A DNA stretch of 62,193 nucleotides, from assembly GCF_007713465.1 (NCBI RefSeq), contig NZ_VMSG01000033.1, positions 1-62,193 on the forward strand, written 5' to 3'. Under the pieces are notes generated by a model. It was not told the origin of the DNA and made no database searches. It saw only the letters and a list, made by a program, of their open reading frames with translations. The translations under genes were made by a program, and so were the position numbers. Below, in pieces: positions 24,182 to 32,818 of the stretch (position 1 is the stretch's first letter; each line of letters opens with the position of its first letter). The DNA is from Pseudomonas sp. H3(2019). Its GTDB lineage: Bacteria > Pseudomonadota > Gammaproteobacteria > Pseudomonadales > Pseudomonadaceae.

Positions 24182-25225
24182 TTTTTAACTCCCTGAATGT
24201 TGCCTTTGTTGTCGACCGTTCCGGCTTTGATCAGAGCATTTTTCATATCTTGGTGGAGTTTATCCCACGACCTTACGTGACCGTGATAGACGTCTCCTCC
24301 TGTTCGGTCGAAGACCACAAACTCCTTGGTGCCTGGATCAACGCCAATTCGGCGCGGTGATGTCGGTTTTACTTGCACAGAATTATCTAGCGCTTCCTGT
24401 CCATTGACCGGCCCTTTGCTCTTTACCGGGTTGTCCGTTTTGCCATGGTAATCAGCCGCGTCGAACTCCATATTCATGACGATATAAAGCGGCTGAATAC
24501 CGGAATCCACCGGGAAGACTAAAATGAAGTCTTTGTATTCAGGCGGATAGACAGGGTTCACGATGATGTTGTCAGCCGCCTGCGTAGGCGGGTAAATCCA
24601 GATTTGTGGCGCTTGTGGTGCTCCCTCCAGAGCAGGGATTGTCAAGGTATTGTCCGGAGTGACAGCCGGAGTCCAGGTCAAGGTAATGCCATCACCTAAA
24701 TCGGCCACCTGCCGGGAGCCTTGGGCCCTAAACGTGACAACAGGGATGAACTCCCATTCACGGCGACTCTGGGTGTTGTAGCCGTAACCTTTTAGGGTTC
24801 CGTCGGCGTTTTCTTCGACACGCAATCGAACACGTGTACGGGCTTGTTTGAGTGTTCTGAGTTGCTCTTCCGTGTATAGAGCGCTGTCACCCAGGCTTGA
24901 TGGAGCCAGCACCCGCCACGCTGCCCACGCTAATTGCCGAAGTTGCCGGGCCGGTTGTGCCTGCTGAGGCGATAGCTGCTGCGCCTAACGTCAAAGAGCC
25001 AATGTTGGCGGGCACAGTTCCACTGATTTTCTTGAGTGGTACTTGGCCATGTTCGTCCACGTCCCGGCCGCCCAGCAGAACGTAATGACCATGATCTTTC
25101 GTATCTAGAGGTGCGGTGATGACCGTCACCCGACGGAGGGGCCCAGACTCTTGGTATGTCCTTGCTACGAGCCATGCGCGTCCTTGTTCCGCATGAGGCA
25201 ACGCTTCGAAAATCATCACGATCAT
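24178..25225 (-). pseudogene. S-type pyocin-like toxin, split by a frameshift
   Basis: Two overlapping frames together encode one toxin. The first (24887-25225, 112 aa) starts MIVMIFEALPH with GGAGG 6 bases upstream and ends at a Gly/Ala-rich stretch (NIGSLTLGAAAIASAGTTGP). The second (24178-24912, 244 aa) continues from SSLGDSALYTEEQLRTL through the S-type pyocin translocation domain (WEFIPVVTF, IWIYPP, YPPEYKDFILVFPVDSG). It ends in a ~85-residue C-terminal domain with TSPRRIGVDPG and YHGHVRSWDKL, probably the toxic part, type unknown. In intact relatives I recall a hydrophobic linker at the junction; its loss by an out-of-frame deletion would explain the shift. Confidence 0.65.
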
Positions 25226-25236
25226 CGCTGAACCTC

Positions 25237-26355
25237 CTACCGCTCGCGAAACACCGGAATACGCCCGTTCAGGGACGGGCGGTAATCCCAGGCAAGCTGA
25301 TCCAGCAAACCGTTGTGCGTCAGGATTTCGGCGAGCGTGGCGCTGCCGATGCTCAAGGCCAGTGTCTGGCCGGGGCATTGATGACGGCCGGTGCCGAAGG
25401 TGAAGCTGCGGCGGGTCGGGCGGTCGAGGATCAAGGCGTCCGGGTTGTCGTTGAGCTGTGGGTCGCGGTTGGCCGAGGCCAGCAGCACCAGGATGACATC
25501 GCGGGGTTTGAGACTCACACCGTCGATTTCACAAGGCGCGCTGACGAAACGACGGGTGTTCTGGACCGAAGGGTCATGGCGCTGGACTTCCGCCAACAGG
25601 TCTTTGACTCGCGCCGGGTCGCGCTGCATTTCAGCCTTGAGCGGCGGATTGCGGATCAATGCCAGCACGGCGTTGCCGATCAACCCGGCAGTGGCCTCAT
25701 AGGTCTGGGAAAGCAGGCCAATCAGGTTGGCGCGCAGGGTGTCGGGGTCTTCCATGCGTTGACGAATCCCTTCAAGTAGAGGGCTTTGGTGATCCTGCGC
25801 GCTGAGGCGTTCTTTGAAGTAACCGTTCAACTGTTCCGCCGCCGCATGGGCCGTGTCCAGCTGGGCCGGGCTGCTCAGAGGTGACAGGCACGCGACGAAA
25901 TCAGCCGTCAGATTGCTGAGCGTTCGACCTTCGGCTGGCGTAAAGCCGAGCAGCGCAGCGACCACGCAAACCGGGCCCATGAACATTGCCTTGTGCAGTC
26001 CGTCAGCAAATGGGCTGATCAACCGGGCGCGAACCAGTGTGCCGACCTCGTCGGTGTCGATCACTTCCAGTCCAGGTTGTATGGCCGACCTCGGGCAGCG
26101 CTGGCGTTCGCCATCATTCATTCGCATCAACTGGCCAAACACCTTGCCGGCGTAACCCTGTGCAATGGCGTTGGGCACCGGTTCGTGGGTCGGCCGGACC
26201 TTGCAGTCAGGATGAGCCAGCACGGCGGCTACGGTCTGGGCGCTGCTGGCCACCCATAGACCCAGTCCTTGATGAAATGAAAGGCCGCCGTCGGCGCGCA
26301 GGCTGGCGTAATAAGGGTAGGGATCGGTATGTGTCGCGGCGATGATCGGGTCCAT
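25237..26355 (-). CDS. cytochrome P450
   Basis: 372 residues, cytoplasmic haem monooxygenase. Visible features: I-helix LIGLLSQTYEAT (about 211-222), which lacks the classic AGxDT; the ExxR pair EVQR (256-259); and the haem-binding loop FGTGRHQCPG with the axial cysteine near 327. The substrate is unknown. ATG at 26355 (MDPIIAATHT) is chosen because the upstream extension is low-complexity and overlaps the divergent regulator gene. The stop lies only 11 bases before the start of the pyocin-like gene, so both may share a transcript by chance of insertion. Confidence 0.88.
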   Translation of the reverse strand: MDPIIAATHTDPYPYYASLRADGGLSFHQGLGLWVASSAQTVAAVLAHPDCKVRPTHEPVPNAIAQGYAGKVFGQLMRMNDGERQRCPRSAIQPGLEVIDTDEVGTLVRARLISPFADGLHKAMFMGPVCVVAALLGFTPAEGRTLSNLTADFVACLSPLSSPAQLDTAHAAAEQLNGYFKERLSAQDHQSPLLEGIRQRMEDPDTLRANLIGLLSQTYEATAGLIGNAVLALIRNPPLKAEMQRDPARVKDLLAEVQRHDPSVQNTRRFVSAPCEIDGVSLKPRDVILVLLASANRDPQLNDNPDALILDRPTRRSFTFGTGRHQCPGQTLALSIGSATLAEILTHNGLLDQLAWDYRPSLNGRIPVFRER

Positions 26356-26436
26356 GAAGCGCTGCCTTATTCGTGGGTGAAAAGTGTTGCTACTATCTCC
26401 AGTCCAGCAGGGTGACGATTCGTCCGGGAGCGAAAT

Positions 26437-27207
26437 ATGAACGTTGAACAACACGACATTGGCGTTTCGCAAGTGGCGGCGGCGATTGCCGAGCCGGCCC
26501 GGACGAAGATTCTCTGCTCGCTGATGGACGGCCACGCACGCACCAGTACCGAACTGGCAGTGATCGCCGACGTCAGTGCCTCCACCGCCAGTGCTCATCT
26601 GGCGAAACTCAAGGAACTTGCCTTGGTGCGGCTACATGTTCAGGGCCGTCATCGTTATTACAGCCTGGCGGACCAACGGGTCGCCCAAGCCCTGGAAGCG
26701 CTGATGGTGATCGGTCAAAACGCAGCGCCAACTTTTACTCCCCGAACCCCGGATCGCCTGCAATTTGCTCGCACCTGCTACGACCATATGGCCGGCACCT
26801 TGGCCGTGTTGCTGCATGACCGGATGCTGGACGCGGGTTGGTTGGTGCTGTCGGAGCAGGGTGATCAACAGTATGGGTTGAGTGAAACCGGGGAGCGGTT
26901 TTTCGAAGGATTGGGCATCGACGTGAGCACCCTGAGCAGCCTGCGCCGACGTTTTGCCTGTTCCTGTCTGGACTGGAGCATGCGCCGCCCCCATCTAGGC
27001 GGCTCATTGGGCGCGGCGTTGCTGCAAACGGTGATCAAGCGTAAATGGCTGACACAGGATCTGGACAGCCGGGCGCTGGCATTGACGGCGACCGGACGCA
27101 AAGAGATCACGGCCAGATTCGCGATTGAACTGCCGGTGCTGGCGAAGGTGAACCTACAGGAGGCCACTGCGTCAGGCCGTCGCTCGGTCGTTACTTCTTC
27201 GCCATAA
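26437..27207 (+). CDS. ArsR-type winged-helix regulator with long C-terminal domain
   Basis: 256 residues. The winged helix is at about 10-90 (AEPARTKILCSLMDG, then VSASTASAHLAKLKELALVRLHVQGRHRYYSL). The C-terminal ~150 residues, with YDHMAGTLAVLLHDRML and SCLDWSMRRPHLGG, are typical of a longer ArsR subgroup that may sense organic ligands and not metals. It is divergent from the P450 gene across an 81-base gap, so it probably controls it. The effector is unknown. Confidence 0.82.
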   Translation: MNVEQHDIGVSQVAAAIAEPARTKILCSLMDGHARTSTELAVIADVSASTASAHLAKLKELALVRLHVQGRHRYYSLADQRVAQALEALMVIGQNAAPTFTPRTPDRLQFARTCYDHMAGTLAVLLHDRMLDAGWLVLSEQGDQQYGLSETGERFFEGLGIDVSTLSSLRRRFACSCLDWSMRRPHLGGSLGAALLQTVIKRKWLTQDLDSRALALTATGRKEITARFAIELPVLAKVNLQEATASGRRSVVTSSP

Positions 27208-27218
27208 CGGTGGTTTCG

Positions 27219-27827
27219 CTATCGGCTGGCCGAGGCCATCAGCACGCCAAAGCCGGCGAAGGTAACGCCTGACACCTTCGCCGCCAGCCAGGAGCCTTTT
27301 TGGCTCGACAGCCAGCCTTTGGCGGCATTGGCGAGCAAGGCATAGCTGGTGTGGATCACGATCACCAGCAAGCTGTAGGAGCTGAGCAGGGTAAAAAACT
27401 GGCTGTAGTAGTGCGCCGAAGTGTCGATGAACTGCGGGAACACCGCCAGAAAGAAGAACACGGCTTTTGGGTTCAACAGCTGGATCGACGCCGCTTCGAC
27501 GAAGCGATACCCGGGGCTGGATGAGTTCACTTCACGCTCAGGGATGAAACGATCGGTGCGCCAGCTTTTGTAACCCAGGTACAAGAGGTATGCGGCACCG
27601 GCATATTTCAGCACGGTGAACGCGTTCGCGGAGGTCGCGAGGATCAGGCCCACGCTGGTCGCGCTGATCCCGGCGACGACAAACGCCCCCAGGGCGATGC
27701 CCAGGATACCCGGCAGCGCGCCGGTCCAGCCATGGCGCAGGGCGTTGGTAAGCGTCAGCACCACACCCGGCCCGGGACTCAGAATGGTCAGGGCGGCGAA
27801 CAGTAAAAACAATCCGTAGCTATTCAT
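27219..27827 (-). CDS. LysE-family amino acid exporter
   Basis: 202 residues and about six membrane helices. The LysE/RhtB signature SPGPGVVLTLTNALRHGWTGALPGILGIALG is at about 17-48. Such proteins export amino acids or related compounds. GGAG is 6 bases before the ATG. It is divergent from a LysR regulator gene 105 bases away, the classic exporter-regulator pairing (as lysE/lysG). Substrate cannot be read from the sequence. Confidence 0.88.
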   Translation of the reverse strand: MNSYGLFLLFAALTILSPGPGVVLTLTNALRHGWTGALPGILGIALGAFVVAGISATSVGLILATSANAFTVLKYAGAAYLLYLGYKSWRTDRFIPEREVNSSSPGYRFVEAASIQLLNPKAVFFFLAVFPQFIDTSAHYYSQFFTLLSSYSLLVIVIHTSYALLANAAKGWLSSQKGSWLAAKVSGVTFAGFGVLMASASR

Positions 27828-27932
27828 CTCTCACTCCATCAGGTGGCATCGGCTGCGTGCCCGCAGATTGGCGTGACGAAGAAGGCGTGACAAACGCTTT
27901 AATTGCACGGCATATGTGACTAAATTAGACGC

Positions 27933-28826
27933 ATGATTAATCAACTCCCTCCCTTGAATGCGGTTCGCGCCTTTGCCGCCGCCGCTCGTCATCAGAGCTT
28001 CAGCCTCGCGGCCGAGGAACTGCATGTCAGCCACAGTGCTGTCAGTCGGCATATCAAACGGCTTGAGGAGCACCTCGGTGTGCTGCTGTTCGAGCGGCGC
28101 ATCCGGCAATCGGTGTTGACCCCGGCGGGACTGAGCTTCTATGAACAGGTCAGCGCAGGGCTGTCACAGATTGCCAACGCCGCCGCGGCACTCAAACAAC
28201 ACGCCTCGTTGCGTACCGTGAAGATCAACGTCCGCCCGACCTTTGCCCAGCGCTGGCTGACGCCCAGGCTGGCGGACTTCATGGCGCTGCACCCGGAGAT
28301 AAAACCTGAGGTGGTCACGTCCACGCTGGCGCCCGATCACGCACGAGACGGGTTTGACGTCGTTATTCGACGTGGCCGCGACGGCTGGGCACCGGACATT
28401 CACGCGCAGGTACTGTTTGAAGACGAACTGCTGCTGGTTGCGGCGCCTTCGTTGATCAAGCGTCTGCCGCTCGACGATTTGAGCGCCCTGAGCCTGCATA
28501 CCTTGCTGACCGCCAAGACCCGCCGTGAGGACTGGCATAACTGGGCCCTGCTGTTTGGCGAAACGCAGTCTTCGATTCAGGTAACGCTGCAGTTCGATCA
28601 TATGCAGCCGGTGCTTCGGGCTGCTGTGGAGGGACAGGGTATAGCTTTGTGTCCGGCCTCGTTGCTGGGCGATGACCTGTCGAGCGGCCGTCTGATTTGC
28701 CCATTGCCCGATTTGCGTATGCCGCTGCCGCGTTACTACTACGGTGTCGCGCCCGATGTGACGGCGCAGACTCAGGTATTTCTGGAGTGGTTGTTTGCCC
28801 GGCTCGATGTAGACGCCAACCAATAA
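27933..28826 (+). CDS. LysR-family transcriptional regulator, GcvA-like
   Basis: 297 residues. The helix-turn-helix at about 7-66 (LNAVRAFAAAARHQSFSLAAEELHVSHSAVSRHIKRLE) and NVRPTFAQRWLTPRL at the start of the effector domain are typical of the GcvA subgroup. It probably regulates the divergent LysE exporter gene. A strong bidirectional terminator follows its stop. Confidence 0.87.
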   Translation: MINQLPPLNAVRAFAAAARHQSFSLAAEELHVSHSAVSRHIKRLEEHLGVLLFERRIRQSVLTPAGLSFYEQVSAGLSQIANAAAALKQHASLRTVKINVRPTFAQRWLTPRLADFMALHPEIKPEVVTSTLAPDHARDGFDVVIRRGRDGWAPDIHAQVLFEDELLLVAAPSLIKRLPLDDLSALSLHTLLTAKTRREDWHNWALLFGETQSSIQVTLQFDHMQPVLRAAVEGQGIALCPASLLGDDLSSGRLICPLPDLRMPLPRYYYGVAPDVTAQTQVFLEWLFARLDVDANQ

Positions 28827-28863
28827 AAAGCCCACCCACCGCGTAAGCGATGGGTGGGCTTTT
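28826..28863. terminator. bidirectional rho-independent terminator
   Basis: 13-bp arms AAAAGCCCACCCA/TGGGTGGGCTTTT (28826-28838 with 28851-28863) with T-runs on both strands, between the convergent LysR gene and ilvE. Confidence 0.88.
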
Positions 28864-28882
28864 CAGTGCCGCAAGCGCTGGA

Positions 28883-29902
28883 TCAGACCTTGACGATCCA
28901 GCCCTCTGGCGCTTCGATGTCGCCGGTTTGTACACCGGTCAGCTCTTTGTAGAGCTTCTGGGTGACCGGGCCAACTTCGGTTTCGCTGTGGAACACGTGC
29001 AGTTTACCGTTGTACTCGATGCCGCCGATTGGTGTGATCACCGCAGCAGTGCCGCAGGCGCCGGCTTCCTTGAAGTCGCCGATCTTGTCGATGAACACGT
29101 CGCCTTCAATGACTTCCATACCCAGACGCGATTTTGCCAGTTCGATCAATGACAGACGGGTGATGCCTGGCAATACCGAAGGGGATTTCGGCGTGACGAA
29201 TTTGTTGTCGTGGGTGATACCAAAGAAGTTGGCCGAGCCGACTTCTTCGATTTTCGTGTGGGTCATCGGGTCCAGGTAGATGCAGTCGGCGAAATGCGCC
29301 TTCTTGGCCTCGGAGCCGGGCATCAGACTGGCGGCGTAGTTGCCACCGACCTTGGCTGCGCCGGTGCCTTGTGGGGCGGCGCGGTCGTAGCTGGAGATCA
29401 GGAAGTTGTGCGGGGTCAGGCCGCCCTTGAAGTAGGCGCCGACCGGGATGGCGAAGATCGAGAAGAGGAACTCGGGGGCAGTACGCACGCCGATGTTGTC
29501 ACCCACGCCGATCACGAACGGACGCAGGTACAGCGCGCCGCCAGTGCCGTATGGCGGAATGAAACGCTCGTTGGCACGGACCACGGCCTTGCAGGCTTCG
29601 ATGAAGTCTTCGGTTTCCACTGGCGCCATCAGCAGGCGAGCGCAGCTGCGCTGCATGCGCAGGGCGTTCTGATCCGGGCGGAACAGATTGATCGAACCGT
29701 CCTTGCAACGATAGGCCTTCATGCCTTCGAAGCATTGCTGGCCATAGTGCAGGGCGGTCGAGCCTTCACTGATGTGCAGCACGTTGTCGGAGGTTAAAGT
29801 GCCTTTATCCCAGGAACCGTTGCGCCAGTACGACAGATAACGCTTGTCTGTCTTGATGTAGTCAAAACCCAGCTTGTCCCAATTGATGCTTTCGTTTCCC
29901 AT
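28883..29902 (-). CDS. ilvE: branched-chain amino acid aminotransferase
   Basis: 339 residues, PLP-dependent class IV aminotransferase of the longer (class II BCAT) type. It interconverts Val, Leu and Ile with their 2-oxo acids. Visible blocks: HYGQQCFEGMKAYRCKDG near 55, FIPPYGTGGALYLRPF near 120, GGNYAASLMPGSEAKK near 195, and EEVGSANFFGI near 225. ATG at 29902 has GAGGG 5 bases upstream. The keto acids it forms are the substrates of the bkd complex encoded nearby, though a REP pair separates the two units. Confidence 0.92.
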   Translation of the reverse strand: MGNESINWDKLGFDYIKTDKRYLSYWRNGSWDKGTLTSDNVLHISEGSTALHYGQQCFEGMKAYRCKDGSINLFRPDQNALRMQRSCARLLMAPVETEDFIEACKAVVRANERFIPPYGTGGALYLRPFVIGVGDNIGVRTAPEFLFSIFAIPVGAYFKGGLTPHNFLISSYDRAAPQGTGAAKVGGNYAASLMPGSEAKKAHFADCIYLDPMTHTKIEEVGSANFFGITHDNKFVTPKSPSVLPGITRLSLIELAKSRLGMEVIEGDVFIDKIGDFKEAGACGTAAVITPIGGIEYNGKLHVFHSETEVGPVTQKLYKELTGVQTGDIEAPEGWIVKV

Positions 29903-30030
29903 GACACCCTCTATCACTTAACAATCGCCTGAACGGTTCAAGGCTTCTGACGTTTTTCTGGATGGGGACAACAATACTTCATTCCGGGCCGAAATCGCAG
30001 CCCGGAATTTGATCCCTTCGTAGCAGTTGG

Positions 30031-30132
30031 TGATCGTTCCCACGCTCCGCGTGGTAACGCCTCAACGGACGCTCGGCGTCGGGACGCAGAGCGTCCCGGG
30101 CTGCATTCCCACGCAGAGCGTGGGAACGATCA
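30031..30132. repeat. REPIN-like paired inverted repeats
   Basis: Two GATCGTTCCCACGC units in opposite orientation, TGATCGTTCCCACGC... (from 30031) and ...GCGTGGGAACGATCA (to 30132). Between them is an inner GACGCAGAGCGTCC-type segment. It lies between ilvE and the bkd operon. Confidence 0.75.
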
Positions 30133-30151
30133 GACGATCAGGGGCCGACTG

Positions 30152-31537
30152 TTACAGGTGCAACGCGTGCCCCAATGCTCGCAATGCTGCTTCCTGCACC
30201 GCTTCACCCAACGTCGGGTGGGCGTGGATGGTGCCGGCGATGTCTTCCAGGCGTGCGCCCATTTCCAGGGACTGGCCGAACGCCGTCGACAATTCGGACA
30301 CCCCGACACCGACCGCTTGCCAGCCGACAATCAGATGATTGTCACGCCGCGCAACCACCCGCACGAAGCCGTTTTTCGATTCCAGGGTCATCGCCCGGCC
30401 ATTGGCAGCGAACGGGAAGTTCGACACGATGCAATCCAGGCCAGCGGCTTTGGCTTCATCCGGGGTTTTACCGACTACCACCAGTTCCGGGTCGGTAAAG
30501 CACACGGCGGCGATGGCGGTGGGATTGAACTCGCGGTGTTTGCCCGAGATCAGTTCGGCGACCATTTCACCCTGCGCCATGGCACGGTGGGCGAGCATCG
30601 GCTCGCCGCTCAGGTCGCCAATGGCCCAGACGTTGCGCATGCTGGTCGCGCAGCGGTTGTCGATCTTGATCGCCGAGCCGTTCATGTCCAGCTTCAACGC
30701 TTCAAGGTTCCAGCCCTGGGTGTTGGGTTTACGCCCAACCGCCACCAGCACCTGATCGGTGGCCAGGTTCAGGGTTTCACCGTTCGGGTCGCGCACTTGC
30801 AAGGTATTGGCTTGTGAATCAAAGCCTTCGACGCTGTGCTTCAAGTAAAGCTTCACGCCGAGTTGCTTGAGTGCTTCGTTGACCGGTTGGGTCAGTTCGG
30901 CGTCGTAGGCCGGCAGAATCCGATCCTGCGCCTCGACCACGCTGACCTCGGCGCCGAGCTTGCGGTAGGCAATGCCCAGCTCAAGCCCGATGTAGCCGCC
31001 ACCCACCACGATCAGCCGTTTTGGTACGCTTTTCGGCGCCAGCGCTTCGGTGGAAGAGATGATCGGCCCGCCAATCGGCAGCATCGGCAGGTTGACGCTT
31101 TTCGAACCGGTGGCCAGCAGCAGGTGCTCGCACTGGATACGGGTGTCGCCGACTTCGACGGTTTTGCCGTCGATAACCTTGGCCCAGCCTTGAATGACCT
31201 GGACCTTGTGCTTTTTCAGCAGCGCCGCGACGCCGGTGGTCAGGCGATCAACGATGCCGTCCTTCCATTCGACGCTTTTGCCAATGTCCAGGGTCGGCGC
31301 CGAGACATTGATCCCGAGGGCCGAATGCAGACTGTGATGCTGAGTCTGATGGAACTGCTCGGCCACATGGATCAGCGCTTTCGACGGAATGCAGCCGATG
31401 TTCAGGCAGGTGCCGCCGAGCGCCTGGCCCTCGACCAGAATGGTGCTGATGCCCAGCTGACCTGCGCGGATCGCCGCTACATAGCCGCCGGGGCCGCCGC
31501 CGATAATCAGCAGCGTGGTGTTCAGAGTCTGTTGCAT
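30152..31537 (-). CDS. lpdV: dihydrolipoyl dehydrogenase, E3 of branched-chain keto acid dehydrogenase
   Basis: 461 residues, FAD flavoprotein that reoxidises the lipoyl group of BkdB and makes NADH. Visible: the FAD motif IGGGPGGYVAA near 10; the redox disulfide GGTCLNIGCIPSKAL (about 41-55); the NAD motif VVGGGYIGLELG near 180; and the C-terminal HAHPTLGEAV active-site His/Glu. ATG at 31537 has GGAG 6 bases upstream. It is the last gene of bkdA1-bkdA2-bkdB-lpdV, 18 bases after bkdB. Confidence 0.93.
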   Translation of the reverse strand: MQQTLNTTLLIIGGGPGGYVAAIRAGQLGISTILVEGQALGGTCLNIGCIPSKALIHVAEQFHQTQHHSLHSALGINVSAPTLDIGKSVEWKDGIVDRLTTGVAALLKKHKVQVIQGWAKVIDGKTVEVGDTRIQCEHLLLATGSKSVNLPMLPIGGPIISSTEALAPKSVPKRLIVVGGGYIGLELGIAYRKLGAEVSVVEAQDRILPAYDAELTQPVNEALKQLGVKLYLKHSVEGFDSQANTLQVRDPNGETLNLATDQVLVAVGRKPNTQGWNLEALKLDMNGSAIKIDNRCATSMRNVWAIGDLSGEPMLAHRAMAQGEMVAELISGKHREFNPTAIAAVCFTDPELVVVGKTPDEAKAAGLDCIVSNFPFAANGRAMTLESKNGFVRVVARRDNHLIVGWQAVGVGVSELSTAFGQSLEMGARLEDIAGTIHAHPTLGEAVQEAALRALGHALHL

Positions 31538-31555
31538 GCCTTGCTCCACAAATGC

Positions 31556-32818
31556 TTATTCCACAAACAGCGTGGCGGGTTGTTCGAGCAAGCCACGAAT
31601 GGCCTGGATGAATTGCGCCGCGTCCATACCATCGACCACTCGGTGATCGAAGGAGCTGGAGAGGTTCATCATCTTGCGAATCACGATCTGGCCTTTGATC
31701 ACCATTGGCCGCTCGACGATCTTGTTGACGCCGACGATCGCCACTTCCGGCAGGTTCAGCACCGGAGTGCTGACGATGCCGCCCAAGGCGCCGAGGCTGG
31801 TCAGGGTGATGGTCGAGCCGGACAGTTCATCGCGGCTGGCTTTGCCATTGCGCGCAGCCGTGGCCAGACGGGAGATTTCTGCGGCGCTGTCCCACAGACT
31901 GCGAGCCTCGGCGTGACGCACCACCGGCACCATCAAACCGATGTCGCTTTGGGTTGCGACGCCGACATGCACCGCGCCGAGGCGGGTGATGACCTGGGCT
32001 TCGTCGTCGTAACGGGCGTTGATCTGCGGAAAGTCGCGCAGGGCGACGACCATGGCGCGGACCAGGAACGGCAGCAACGTCAGCTTGCCGCGAGTCGCGC
32101 CGTGCTTTTCATTCAGATGGGCCCGCAGTTCTTCCACCGCCGTCACGTCGATTTCTTCGACGTAGCTGAAGTGTGCAGCACGCTGAGTCGCATCCTGCAT
32201 CCGCTGGGCGATCTTGCGACGCATGCCGATCACCGGGATCTGCTGTTCGTCGTTGCGTTCGGCGTATGCGGTCACGGTGCTCGATGCGTTCGACTGACCT
32301 TGTGCCAGATAGGCCTCGAGGTCTTCGTGAAGAATCCGCCCGGCAGGGCCGGTGCCACGGACCAGACGTAATTGAATGCCGGCATCCAGCGCGTGTTTGC
32401 GCACGGCCGGGGAGGCCAACGGACGCTCATCGGCCTCGCGAGCGACCATCGGTGGGCGAGCCGGTGCGGCGGGTTTGCTTTCAATCACGGCTTCGACTTT
32501 CGGTGCGGCGACTGGGGCAGGCTTCGCTGCTTGTGCAACCGGCGCTGGCTGAGACGACGCTTTGACGTTGCCTTCACCTTCCACTTCGATGCTGATCAGT
32601 ATGCTGCCGACGGCCATGACTTCGCCGGGCTCACCGCCCAGGGAGATCACCTTGCCATGCACCGGGGACGGAATGTCGACCATCGCCTTGTCGGTCATCA
32701 CATCGGCCAGTACCTGATCTTCGACGACCATGTCGCCGACCTTGACGTGCCATACCGACAGTTCAACTTCTGCAATGCCTTCGCCAATGTCCGGCATTTT
32801 AATAACGTGCGTGCCCAT
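31556..32818 (-). CDS. bkdB: dihydrolipoamide acyltransferase, E2 of branched-chain keto acid dehydrogenase
   Basis: 420 residues. An N-terminal lipoyl domain has the lipoylated Lys44 in MTDKAMVDI. A Pro/Ala-rich linker (about 85-130) and a peripheral-subunit-binding domain (about 133-170, SPAVRKHALDAG) follow. The catalytic acyltransferase domain ends with FDHRVVDGMDA, holding the active-site His and Asp. It transfers branched acyl groups to CoA and forms the core of the complex. The start directly abuts the bkdA2 stop. Confidence 0.94.
   Translation of the reverse strand: MGTHVIKMPDIGEGIAEVELSVWHVKVGDMVVEDQVLADVMTDKAMVDIPSPVHGKVISLGGEPGEVMAVGSILISIEVEGEGNVKASSQPAPVAQAAKPAPVAAPKVEAVIESKPAAPARPPMVAREADERPLASPAVRKHALDAGIQLRLVRGTGPAGRILHEDLEAYLAQGQSNASSTVTAYAERNDEQQIPVIGMRRKIAQRMQDATQRAAHFSYVEEIDVTAVEELRAHLNEKHGATRGKLTLLPFLVRAMVVALRDFPQINARYDDEAQVITRLGAVHVGVATQSDIGLMVPVVRHAEARSLWDSAAEISRLATAARNGKASRDELSGSTITLTSLGALGGIVSTPVLNLPEVAIVGVNKIVERPMVIKGQIVIRKMMNLSSSFDHRVVDGMDAAQFIQAIRGLLEQPATLFVE

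Noticed and set aside
30836..32371. 511-codon frame antisense to lpdV and bkdB
   Set aside because: Spans two real genes and their gap on the opposite strand; composition is that of an antisense shadow.
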